DNA of 16,138 nt, taken from positions 1-16,138 of the forward strand of contig CAMCEP010000033.1 of assembly GCA_945873675.1 (NCBI GenBank), given 5' to 3'. The DNA is from Asaia bogorensis (GTDB lineage Bacteria > Pseudomonadota > Alphaproteobacteria > Acetobacterales > Acetobacteraceae). Below the pieces are notes generated by a model that saw only the letters and a program-made list of their open reading frames with translations, did not search any database and was not told where the DNA came from. Made by a program: the position numbers and the translations under genes. Below, piece by piece: positions 6,427-13,905 of the stretch. Position 1 is the first letter of the stretch, and each line of letters starts with the position of its first letter.

Positions 6427-7548
6427 ATGGGTGCCGCCCTGGATGATGGCTTGGGTACCGATGCCGGAGAAAGCTCTGGCATCGGTCATCCCTTTCTCAT
6501 CATTACGGATGTCGGTAAACAGTTTGGTAATTTTGTTGCCCTTGAACGGGTCAGCCTGAAGGTATTTCCAGGTGAATTCGTCTCCTTCCTCGGGCCGTCG
6601 GGCTGCGGCAAGACAACCTTATTGCGCGCCATTGCGGGTTTGGATCCGCCAACGGTGGGGCGCATCATCCAGGCCGGCCGTGACATTACGGCCTTGCCCC
6701 CGGCGCAGCGCGACTTTGGCATTGTTTTTCAATCCTACGCGCTGTTTCCAAACCTGAGCGTTGCCGACAATATTGGCTATGGCTTGCGCGGCGCCGCTTG
6801 GCCGAAGGCAAGAAAGCACCAACGTATTCGTGAATTGCTGCATCTGGTTGGGCTTTCAGACCAGACCGCCAAATACCCTGCGCAGCTTTCCGGTGGCCAG
6901 CAGCAACGTGTTGCACTGGCGCGTGCCTTGGCGGCCGAACCCGGCCTACTTTTGCTCGATGAACCGCTCTCGGCACTGGATGCTATTGTGCGGTTGCATT
7001 TACGGCAGGAAATACGTTCTTTGCAGCAAAGACTGGGTGTGACCACCGTCATGGTGACGCATGACCAGGAAGAAGCACTGAGCGTTTCCGACCGGATCGT
7101 GGTCATGTCCCAGGGACGCATCGAACAGATTGGCACGCCAGAAGAAGTCTATTGCCAGCCTGCTTCGGCCTTCGTGGCGGGTTTCGTTGGGCGTTCCGCA
7201 CATTTCTTGGCCAAGGTGCATACGCCCGCCCAACATATCATTTTCAAGGATCTGGTGATGCCAGCGCATGGCACGGCGCATCTCCTGTACGGTCAGGAAA
7301 TCGAGGTTTTCATCCGCCCGGAAGATGTCGAATTATCCAATAAAGCCAATCAAGGATCGGGCAGTTTTCTTGCCAAGGTCATCGGATGTGAGTTTCTGGG
7401 GCCGGTTTGTCGCGTTGCGCTTGAAGCTAAGGGGCTCCGCTTCGAGGCCGACCTTGCGCCAGCGCGCTTTGCTGAATTGCAGGCATTCCCGGGAACTGAA
7501 CTCTTCGCCCGTTTTCAACCCGAACGGCTCCTGGTTTTTAGCGCGTGA
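6427..7548 (+). CDS. aepV: 2-aminoethylphosphonate ABC transporter, ATP-binding subunit (AepV/PhnT2 type)
   Basis: The 373-residue cytoplasmic ATPase energises AEP import. From ATG 6427 the motifs are Walker A GPSGCGKTT (56-64), Q-loop Gln102, signature LSGGQQQ (154-160), Walker B LLLLDEP (174-180), SALD D-loop and H-loop His212; all are intact. The C-terminal 80 or so residues form a TOBE-like regulatory domain (FIRPEDVEL), as in the Pot/Fbp group. The start is not certain: no good ribosome binding site precedes ATG 6427, which is only 5 bp after aepX, and the first 20 residues are poorly conserved in type. The end overlaps the permease start by GTGA (7545-7548), which indicates coupled translation. 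Confidence 0.88.
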   Translation: MGAALDDGLGTDAGESSGIGHPFLIITDVGKQFGNFVALERVSLKVFPGEFVSFLGPSGCGKTTLLRAIAGLDPPTVGRIIQAGRDITALPPAQRDFGIVFQSYALFPNLSVADNIGYGLRGAAWPKARKHQRIRELLHLVGLSDQTAKYPAQLSGGQQQRVALARALAAEPGLLLLDEPLSALDAIVRLHLRQEIRSLQQRLGVTTVMVTHDQEEALSVSDRIVVMSQGRIEQIGTPEEVYCQPASAFVAGFVGRSAHFLAKVHTPAQHIIFKDLVMPAHGTAHLLYGQEIEVFIRPEDVELSNKANQGSGSFLAKVIGCEFLGPVCRVALEAKGLRFEADLAPARFAELQAFPGTELFARFQPERLLVFSA

Positions 7549-9242
7549 CCAAGGCGATCTTGCGGGCGCTTCCCCATATTCGGCCCAAGGCCTCTCCGGA
7601 TGAGCTTTGGTTGCGCTTAATCCAGGCCTTTGGCTTGCTTTTTCTGGTAATCGCGCTGGCATTGCCCTTGGTCGGCCTTTTTCTACGCGCTTTTGAAGAC
7701 CAGCAGGGCAGCTTTATCGGGTTCCACAACTTCGCGATTTATATAACGACGCCAAGCCTGGTACGCTCGGCCTGGAATTCGCTCTGGACCGCGCTAGTCA
7801 CTACATGCGTGGTGATCCCGCTTGCCTTCGCCTATGCTTACGGGCTCACGCGAAGCTGTATGCCCGGCAAATGGTTTTTTCGAGCCGTAATGCTGCTGCC
7901 AATCCTGGCACCCTCGCTTCTGCCCGCTCTATCCTTGATTTATCTTTTCGGTAATCAGGGCATGCTGCGCGGTCTGATGGCTGGTGGCACTATTTATGGG
8001 CCTTGGGGAATTATCGGTGCGCAGATATTCTATTGCTTCCCAGCCGCCGCAATTATTCTTTCTGTCGCGCTCTCCACAGCAGATGGCCGCCTATATGAAG
8101 CAGCCGAGGCGCTGAAAGCTTCTCGCCTGCGCATTTTCCTGACCGTCACACTCCCTGGGGCCATGTATGGCTTGGTGTCGGCAAGCGTTGTGGTCTTCAC
8201 CCTGGTGGTTACGGATTTCGGTATCCCGAAAGTGATTGGTGGCCAATTCAACGTATTGGCGACCGATGTCTATAAGCAGGTAGTAGGGCGGCAGGATCTG
8301 AATATGGGGGCCGTGGTCGGCTTGGTTTTGTTGATACCAGCCGTGCTTGCCTTCCTGCTGGATCGTTGGGCGCATGGCAGGAGAACCGCAACCCTATCCG
8401 GCCGCGCCGTAGCCTACCGGCCAAAGCCGCGTCGTGCACGCGACATTCCTGCATTACTGGTCTGCCTGCTTGTGGCCTGCGCCCTGCTTGTGATTGTAGC
8501 TGTCTCTATTTGGGGATCGTTTATCCGGTTCTGGCCCTATAACCTTTCGCTCACACTGGATAATTATGATTTCACGCGTTTTGATACAGCTGGTTGGCAA
8601 TCTGTTTGGCTTTCCGTGAAGCTCAGCCTTATCACAGCCCTTGTCGGGGCCGCACTGATTTTCATCATCGCCTATAGTCTTGAACGCGGTCCGCCGCGCA
8701 GCCTTCTTGCCGCACCGCTCCGCTTTCTCACCACCATACCGCTCGCAGTGCCTGGGTTGGTATTGGGCCTTGCCTTCATCATTTTCTTCAATCACCCGGC
8801 CAATCCGCTTGGTATCATCTACGGTACACTCACCATACTGGTGCTGAACTCGATCATCCATTTTTATACGGTGGGTCACCTGACCGCCGTAACCGCCATA
8901 CGCCAGCTTGATCCGGAATTTGAAGCTGTCAGTGCCAGCCTGCATGTTCCCATTTGGCAGACTTTTGGTCGTGTCACATTACCCATTTGCCTGCCTGCGA
9001 TTCTTGACATTCTGGTCTTTCTTTTCGTCAGTGCCATGACCACGGTCAGCGCGGTGATTTTTCTCTATGGGCCGGACACCAAACCCGCGTCAGTCGCCGT
9101 TGTACATATGGATGAAGCCGGGCAGGCAAGCGCCGCGGCGGCCATGGCTTGTGTCATCCTTGCAATCTCATTGGCGGCAAAACTTATTGAGCTTGCAGCG
9201 GGAGGAATTTGCGCACGATTTACTGCTGCCTGGCGGCGCTAA
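7545..9242 (+). CDS. aepW: 2-aminoethylphosphonate ABC transporter, fused permease (AepW/PhnU2 type)
   Basis: This 565-residue membrane protein has about a dozen hydrophobic segments in two homologous halves, so one chain provides both transmembrane domains of the importer, as in the TIGR03262 permeases. Each half has an EAA-type coupling loop that touches the ATPase: YEAAEALKASRLRIFLTVTL in the first and FEAVSASLHVPIWQTFGRVT in the second. Translation starts at GTG 7545 inside the aepV stop. The gene ends at TAA 9240-9242, only 4 bp from the stop of the convergent phnE gene, so no intergenic terminator separates the two operons. It is the last gene of the AEP cluster. Confidence 0.9.
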   Translation: MTKAILRALPHIRPKASPDELWLRLIQAFGLLFLVIALALPLVGLFLRAFEDQQGSFIGFHNFAIYITTPSLVRSAWNSLWTALVTTCVVIPLAFAYAYGLTRSCMPGKWFFRAVMLLPILAPSLLPALSLIYLFGNQGMLRGLMAGGTIYGPWGIIGAQIFYCFPAAAIILSVALSTADGRLYEAAEALKASRLRIFLTVTLPGAMYGLVSASVVVFTLVVTDFGIPKVIGGQFNVLATDVYKQVVGRQDLNMGAVVGLVLLIPAVLAFLLDRWAHGRRTATLSGRAVAYRPKPRRARDIPALLVCLLVACALLVIVAVSIWGSFIRFWPYNLSLTLDNYDFTRFDTAGWQSVWLSVKLSLITALVGAALIFIIAYSLERGPPRSLLAAPLRFLTTIPLAVPGLVLGLAFIIFFNHPANPLGIIYGTLTILVLNSIIHFYTVGHLTAVTAIRQLDPEFEAVSASLHVPIWQTFGRVTLPICLPAILDILVFLFVSAMTTVSAVIFLYGPDTKPASVAVVHMDEAGQASAAAAMACVILAISLAAKLIELAAGGICARFTAAWRR

Positions 9243-9246
9243 TTCG

Positions 9247-10020
9247 TCAGCTTGTGCCAATGATCTTCAGGCGCAGCCTTCGGCTTGCCCAATCAATCGC
9301 CGCGACCATGGCCAAAATCAAGAGAATGATAAAGGCAACCTCATCCCAATTATTGATCCGAATACGGTCAGAAAGCGCAAGACCAATGCCACCGGCGCCC
9401 ACAATGCCAAGCACTGTCGAAGACCGTGCATTTGATTCGAAGTTATAGAGGATTTGGGACAGCATCACGGGCGCAACCTGAGGGATCAACCCTAGGCGCA
9501 CCGAAAGTATGCGATTGGCGCCGGCAGCACGCACCGCTTCCACTTGCCGCCGATCAGCGGATTCCAGCGCCTCACTGAAAAGCTTTGCCAGGCTACCAAT
9601 ATCTGGCACCGCCAAGGCTAGTATGCCCGCAAAAGGTCCCATGCCCACAGCAGCGACAAAAATCAGCGCCCAAATCAGGGTATCTATGCCACGCAACCCA
9701 TCATAAACCCGTCGCACGGAAAATCTGAGCAGTACATTACCAATGATATTACCGGCACCGAGCAAAGCCAACGGTAGTGCAATCAGCGCCGCCAAAAGGG
9801 TGCCAAGGAACGCCATGGCAAGGCTTTCCAACAAGCTCATCAGAAGTTCCGGCAAGACACCGCCGGCGGAAGGCGGCCACATCAGCGCCACCAGCCAGCC
9901 GAGCTTTGTAATGCCATTGAAGATCCGCTCCGGCGAGGCATCTATCCGCCAAAGGCCTGCGATCAGCAGAAGCAAGAGAGAGGCGCATAAAAGCGGCGTG
10001 GCCAATCGGGACGTGATCAT
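9247..10020 (-). CDS. phnE: Phosphonate ABC transporter permease PhnE, second copy
   Basis: The 257-residue inner-membrane protein has about six hydrophobic segments. Its EAA loop QVEAVRAAGANRILSVRLGL and the following TVLGIVGAGGIG are typical of PhnE permeases (BPD_transp_1, phosphonate/phosphite/phosphate importers). I chose ATG 10020, preceded by GGGAAG, over the in-frame start at 10059; ATG 10020 overlaps the stop of the upstream permease in ATGA, so the two are translationally coupled. Two PhnE proteins in tandem usually assemble as a heterodimer with one PhnC ATPase dimer, and no phnC is seen in the window. The stop faces aepW 4 bp away. Confidence 0.88.
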   Translation of the reverse strand: MITSRLATPLLCASLLLLLIAGLWRIDASPERIFNGITKLGWLVALMWPPSAGGVLPELLMSLLESLAMAFLGTLLAALIALPLALLGAGNIIGNVLLRFSVRRVYDGLRGIDTLIWALIFVAAVGMGPFAGILALAVPDIGSLAKLFSEALESADRRQVEAVRAAGANRILSVRLGLIPQVAPVMLSQILYNFESNARSSTVLGIVGAGGIGLALSDRIRINNWDEVAFIILLILAMVAAIDWASRRLRLKIIGTS

Positions 10021-10871
10021 GAGGTACTTCCCAAAACCCGACGGCGTAATAGCCCGCAAAGAAGATCAATCGCCGACACGATTGCAAGGATCAGGATAAG
10101 AATAGCGGAGATATCCTGGTATTCGAATTGCCGCACCGCAAGATAGAGTTCCTCCCCGATGCCGCCGGCGCCGACAATGCCAAGAACGCTGGCTTCGCGC
10201 ACATTGATTTCGAAGCGCAGCAGGCCATAACTCACCACACCAGGCAGGGATTGCGGGAAGATGCCGAAGCGCATTTGCGCTGGCCAGGAACCACCAGCCG
10301 CGCGCACTGCCTCCATTTGTGCGAGGGAAGCGTTTTCATGCTCCTCGGCAAATAGTTTTCCAAGCGCTCCGGCGGAATGGACGGCAATGGCTAGCATACC
10401 GGCAAAGGCACCAAGGCCAAAGGCATAGACGAAGATGAGCGCCAGCACGAGTGTCGGAACGGTGCGCATCACCTCCAGCGCACGTCTGGTCAGCGTAACG
10501 ACCCAAGCGGGCGCCAGCGTGGCCGCTGCGGGAAAGGAAAGGAGCAACGCAACCAGGCCACCCAAAACCGTGCCCACATAGGCGATCAACAATGTATCCG
10601 CGAGCAGCAAGACCCAATCCGTGAAGCCCCACATCCAATGGGCAAGATCGGCAAAGAAATATTCAAACCGAAGCTGCGGTATGGTGCCTGCGATATAGTC
10701 ACCCGCCAAGGGAAGGCCCTGCCAGAGCCGGGCGATGCTGACCTCACCAAGCCAAGCCGATAGCGCTATCGCAAGTGTCAGAAGCAGTGCCCCCAGAAAC
10801 CAAGCGCGCTGCCGAGCAGCCCTTGCGGCGCGCCAGCGTGTTTCCGCTGCGGCTATTGCGGTGGAGGAAAT
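10017..10871 (-). CDS. phnE: Phosphonate ABC transporter permease PhnE, first copy, with a non-canonical start
   Basis: The open frame runs from just after TAA near 10903 down to TGA 10019-10017. It has no ATG, GTG or TTG until TTG 10709, but starting there (230 residues) would remove the first membrane helix. The upstream frame clearly encodes PhnE sequence: WFLGALLLTLAIALSAWLG as helix 1, then RLWQGLPLAGDYIAGTIPQL. I therefore place the start at ATT 10871-10869, which shares its A with the phnD stop (TGATT) and has GGGAAAGG about 8 bp upstream; CTG 10874 is the alternative. This gives about 284 residues. EAA loop QMEAVRAAGGSWPAQMRFGI and VLGIVGAGGIGEE are intact. A base error turning ATG into ATT would explain it equally well. 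Confidence 0.8.
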   Translation of the reverse strand: MSSTAIAAAETRWRAARAARQRAWFLGALLLTLAIALSAWLGEVSIARLWQGLPLAGDYIAGTIPQLRFEYFFADLAHWMWGFTDWVLLLADTLLIAYVGTVLGGLVALLLSFPAAATLAPAWVVTLTRRALEVMRTVPTLVLALIFVYAFGLGAFAGMLAIAVHSAGALGKLFAEEHENASLAQMEAVRAAGGSWPAQMRFGIFPQSLPGVVSYGLLRFEINVREASVLGIVGAGGIGEELYLAVRQFEYQDISAILILILAIVSAIDLLCGLLRRRVLGSTS

Positions 10872-11788
10872 CAGGAACGCCTTTCCCGCCGCCGTGCCGC
10901 GTTATCTTCAAGAATTGCAACGATATCGAGATAATCCTCATGCTTGGCAGGCGCTATGCCACGTGCATTGGAAGACATATCGCGAAACGCCTGCGGGTCA
11001 CGTTCCGGAAGGGCCGCGAAGGCGGCCACGGCCTCTTCACGCAAGGCCACCGGCAGGTCCATCCGCATCACGATTGGCGAATTTGGAATAAGGGGAGATG
11101 TCCAAATAACGCGGACCGCACCATCCGGAATCATGCCTTTTTCGACCATACGCTGGAATGTATTGCGGCGCTCATTGGAATAAGCCAGCACAGCAGCGTC
11201 AAAAGTACCGTTAATCACAGCCATTACACCTTGCTCATGGCTGCCGGTAAATCCAGTGCGTGAAAAAAAGGTGGCAGGATCCATACCTTGACGCCTCAGG
11301 AACCAGCCAGGCACCTGGAAACCAGAGGTGCTATTAGGATCACTGAAACCGAGGGTTTTGCCGCGCATATCTGCCAATTGGCGAATAGGGCTATCCGCCT
11401 TCACGATCATGGCGCTGTAGTACCCTTCCATCCCTTCATTATCGATGTAGCGGAAGATAGGCGCGATACGTTCACCCATTACGCGCCGTGCCAAGCCATA
11501 GGAGGCTGGGCCGAGATACGCGATTTCAGAATGGCCCGCACGCATCGCCTCCACCACCGCCGCATAATCCGAGCCACGGAATACGCGAAAGGGTGCCCGC
11601 AATTCACGCGCCATATAGGTTTGCAAGCCCTGAAGGCGAGCAATCGCGTCACGTTCATTCTCGACTGAGATCATGCCGAAACGCACTTCGCGAATCTGTT
11701 GGCGCCAATCACCTTGTGCCTGTGCCTGTGCCTTGGTGGCTAGCAGGGGCAAGCCCGACAGCATGAGGGCTGTGCGACGGTCAAACAT
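10871..11788 (-). CDS. phnD: Phosphonate/phosphite/phosphate ABC transporter binding protein PhnD
   Basis: The 305-residue periplasmic protein begins DRRTALMLSGLPLLATKAQA, a signal peptide with twin arginines that may be a Tat signal, though the RRxFLK pattern is incomplete. The mature part has the PhnD-type features RFGMISVENERDA, SEIAYLGPASYGLA and FSDPNSTSGFQVPGWFL, the last being the ligand-loop hallmark. TAGGAG (11800-11795) is 6 bp before the ATG. It heads the phnD-phnE-phnE operon, and a PHO-box-like array precedes it. Ligand preference (phosphonate, phosphite or phosphate) cannot be decided here. The neighbouring AEP importer suggests that this one serves other phosphonates. Confidence 0.88.
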   Translation of the reverse strand: MFDRRTALMLSGLPLLATKAQAQAQGDWRQQIREVRFGMISVENERDAIARLQGLQTYMARELRAPFRVFRGSDYAAVVEAMRAGHSEIAYLGPASYGLARRVMGERIAPIFRYIDNEGMEGYYSAMIVKADSPIRQLADMRGKTLGFSDPNSTSGFQVPGWFLRRQGMDPATFFSRTGFTGSHEQGVMAVINGTFDAAVLAYSNERRNTFQRMVEKGMIPDGAVRVIWTSPLIPNSPIVMRMDLPVALREEAVAAFAALPERDPQAFRDMSSNARGIAPAKHEDYLDIVAILEDNAARRRERRS

Positions 11789-11830
11789 TGGGCACTCCTA
11801 GAAAACAGAGTGCCGTCTTGACCTAACCGC

Positions 11831-11870
11831 ATGATGGCTGTGTGACGTAGTGGTGAAAGAATGATGACAG
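11831..11870 (-). promoter_or_regulatory. PHO box (PhoB operator) ahead of phnD
   Basis: Read on the minus strand, four 7-bp elements follow at 11-bp spacing: CTGTCAT (11870-11864), CTTTCAC (11859-11853), ACGTCAC (11848-11842) and CCATCAT (11837-11831). The first is a perfect half-site. The array ends 42 bp before the phnD ATG and overlaps nothing coding except that it abuts the 3' end of the agt gene (11879). A -10 is uncertain; TTAGGT near 11824-11819 is a weak candidate. Confidence 0.7.
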
Positions 11871-11878
11871 AGGAGATT

Positions 11879-12880
11879 TTACCGGACAGGTACCAGCGCC
11901 TCTCTGAATTGGGCAACACAAGCGTCCCACGACCAGGCTTCCGCATGCTTTCGGCAAGCGGTGCGGTCACATTCAAGCGCCTTGAGGCAGGCCGCGCGCA
12001 AATCCTCATTCAGGACGCCAACCCGCCTATCAGTAATGACATCAATCGGGCCCGTCACCGGAAAGGCCGCGACTGGGGTGCCTGCTGCAAGGGCCTCCAG
12101 CAGCACCAGACCAAAGGTATCAGTGCGTGAGGGAAAAACAAAAACATCCGCTCCCGCATAGGACCGCGCGAGCGCGCCATTTTCGCGGTAGCCTGTAAAG
12201 GTCACCTTCGGGAATTTCTGCCTTAGCGAAGACAAGGCAGGTCCGTCGCCGACAACAACCTTGCTCCCAGGGAGATCAAGCTCAAGAAAGGCATCTATAT
12301 TCTTTTCAATTGCGACGCGACCCGCATAAAGGAAAATGGGTCGCGGCAAGCCTGGCCATTCATCTCGCTTTTCCGGATTGAATTTTTCCAGATCAACGCC
12401 CCGCGTCCATGCGCGTATCTTCGTGAAGCCCCGTTTGGATAATTCCTGCCTAAGTGAGGATGTTGCTGCAAATGTACCCACTCCTGCCTCGTGAAAGCGG
12501 CGCATCACGCGCCAGGACCAATCTGCTGGAATATGGGTTCGCGCTTCAAGATATTCCGGAAAGCGTGTGTGAAAAGCGGTGGTGAATGGCCAGCGATGGC
12601 GTCGACAAAGGGAACGCATGGCCCAGCCGAGCGGGCCTTCAGTCGCGATATGAATTATCTCCGGCTTAAATTCTTCAACAAGGCGTGCCAGTTTTCGCTT
12701 TGGCGCAATTGCAAGCCGAATTTCTGCATAGCCGGGCGTAGGAAGGCTGCGGAAGCGATCAGGGCCTATCACTTCGACGTGGTCCCCAATCGCGGTTAAC
12801 TTCTCGGCTACCACGGAAAGCGTCCGCACCACACCATTCACCTGTGGAAACCAAGCATCGGTGACGATCAGAATACGCAT
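11879..12880 (-). CDS. agt: GT4 glycosyltransferase, probable Agt (diacylglycerol glycosyltransferase)
   Basis: The 333-residue protein is a GT-B fold, family 4 glycosyltransferase: N-terminal MRILIVTDAWFPQVNGVVRT with the glycine loop, TRGVDLEKFNP at about 159-169, LYAGRVAIEKN, and the donor-site motif D254 to E262 (DTFGLVLLE) followed by ALAAGTPVAA. I chose ATG 12880, 4 bp after the plcP stop, over an upstream in-frame start inside plcP that adds residues unlike the family. In alphaproteobacteria a gene like this directly after plcP encodes Agt, which transfers glucose or glucuronate to diacylglycerol and makes phosphorus-free glycolipids during phosphate starvation. It is often labelled mannosyltransferase (MgtA) by similarity. 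Sugar donor is not deducible here. Confidence 0.8.
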   Translation of the reverse strand: MRILIVTDAWFPQVNGVVRTLSVVAEKLTAIGDHVEVIGPDRFRSLPTPGYAEIRLAIAPKRKLARLVEEFKPEIIHIATEGPLGWAMRSLCRRHRWPFTTAFHTRFPEYLEARTHIPADWSWRVMRRFHEAGVGTFAATSSLRQELSKRGFTKIRAWTRGVDLEKFNPEKRDEWPGLPRPIFLYAGRVAIEKNIDAFLELDLPGSKVVVGDGPALSSLRQKFPKVTFTGYRENGALARSYAGADVFVFPSRTDTFGLVLLEALAAGTPVAAFPVTGPIDVITDRRVGVLNEDLRAACLKALECDRTACRKHAEAWSWDACVAQFREALVPVR

Positions 12881-12884
12881 GGGG

Positions 12885-13706
12885 TCAACGCGCACTTTGC
12901 AAGACTTCAGCCACCAAATCCGGCGCGGATAGCCGCTTTTGCGCCGAAGCAACCTGACGGCTTGACCAGTCGAGCAGTTCAAAGCGCCCGTCGTGATGCT
13001 CTACCAGTGCTGTGCAACTTTCCACCCAATCACCATCATTCATGTAGAGAATACCATGGATCATGCGCATTTCGGCATGATGAATATGGCCGCAGATTAC
13101 GCCATCCATGCCGCGTGATTTAGCTTCGTGGGCAAGTGCGGATTCGAAACGGTCAATAGCCTTGACCGCTTCCTTTACCTGTCGCTTAAGCCATTGGGAG
13201 AGCGACCAATAAGGATAGCCCAGTCGGCGACGTAGGAAATTGAACCAGCGATTGGCCGTTAGGGCGGCGTCATACGCCCAATCCCCCAGATGAGCCAAGA
13301 ACTTGGCATAGCGAATGACCCCATCGAACTCATCGCCATGAATTACCAGGTATCGGCGGCCATCCGCAGCGATATGCTCCGCCTCACGCACAAGCCTCAC
13401 ACCTGCAATCTCAAGGCCAAGCCAATCACGAAACATCTCATCATGATTGCCTGGAACATAGATCACTTCGGTCCCGTGGCGGGCCATACGCAGGATCAAG
13501 CGAATGACCTCATCATGATGGGCATCCCAATACCAGGAACGCCTCAGGCGCCACCCGTCGATAATGTCGCCCACCAGATAGAGTTTTTCACATTGGACGC
13601 TACGCAGGAAATCTACCAGGGAGTCGCTTCGGCAGCTTCGCAAGCCAAGATGAATATCAGAAAGAAAAATAGAGCGGTAGCATCGCGGCGCTGAAGCGAG
13701 GGTCAT
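12885..13706 (-). CDS. plcP: PlcP-like phospholipase C (LpxH-type metallophosphoesterase)
   Basis: This 273-residue calcineurin-like phosphoesterase carries the full metal-binding set: SDIHLG (Asp17, His19), GDIIDGW (Asp47), GNHDE (Asn87, His88), HGDE (His123) and GHIHH (206-210). Sequence tools usually call it UDP-2,3-diacylglucosamine diphosphatase. In Sinorhizobium, Phaeobacter and SAR11 the protein of this type located next to agt is PlcP, which hydrolyses phospholipids to diacylglycerol during phosphate starvation. The operon with agt, the phosphonate genes nearby and the lipid genes across the divergent promoter all favour PlcP. AGGAG lies about 8 bp before ATG 13706. A lipid A role is the alternative. 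Confidence 0.8.
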   Translation of the reverse strand: MTLASAPRCYRSIFLSDIHLGLRSCRSDSLVDFLRSVQCEKLYLVGDIIDGWRLRRSWYWDAHHDEVIRLILRMARHGTEVIYVPGNHDEMFRDWLGLEIAGVRLVREAEHIAADGRRYLVIHGDEFDGVIRYAKFLAHLGDWAYDAALTANRWFNFLRRRLGYPYWSLSQWLKRQVKEAVKAIDRFESALAHEAKSRGMDGVICGHIHHAEMRMIHGILYMNDGDWVESCTALVEHHDGRFELLDWSSRQVASAQKRLSAPDLVAEVLQSAR

Positions 13707-13806
13707 GATCGACGCTCCTGATAAGGTAGCGGGCGCCGATGCGAATCGTCATCCCTGCTCCTTGTTACAGTCAAAGCTGCGCTACCTGAATCGGGCGTAT
13801 TGGGGC

Positions 13807-13824
13807 ATGAATCTTCAATGACAA
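13807..13824 (-). promoter_or_regulatory. Weak PHO-box candidate for the plcP-agt operon
   Basis: On the minus strand TTGTCAT (13824-13818), a 4-bp gap and GATTCAT (13813-13807) form two half-sites about 100 bp before plcP. The first matches the consensus at 6 of 7 positions, the second at 4. No further 11-bp repeats flank them. Confidence 0.35.
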
Positions 13825-13841
13825 AAATCAGGGCTTCGATA

Positions 13842-13870
13842 TTTTCATAAAACTTTCGCCATATCATCAT
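13842..13870 (+). promoter_or_regulatory. Weak PHO-box candidate for the lipid kinase gene
   Basis: TTTTCAT (13842), CTTTCGC (13853) and TCATCAT (13864) keep the 11-bp period on the plus strand, but each matches CTGTCAT at only 4-5 positions. The block lies 35 bp before ATG 13906, a plausible promoter position. Confidence 0.3.
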
Positions 13871-13905
13871 GAAGTGGCAATGCGCGATTGGTTGGATATG
13901 CGGCT

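Noticed and set aside
12885..13706. True LpxH (lipid A synthesis)
   Set aside because: The motifs allow it, but the direct operon with an Agt-like glycosyltransferase and the phosphate-starvation context favour PlcP. It is kept as an alternative in the entry.
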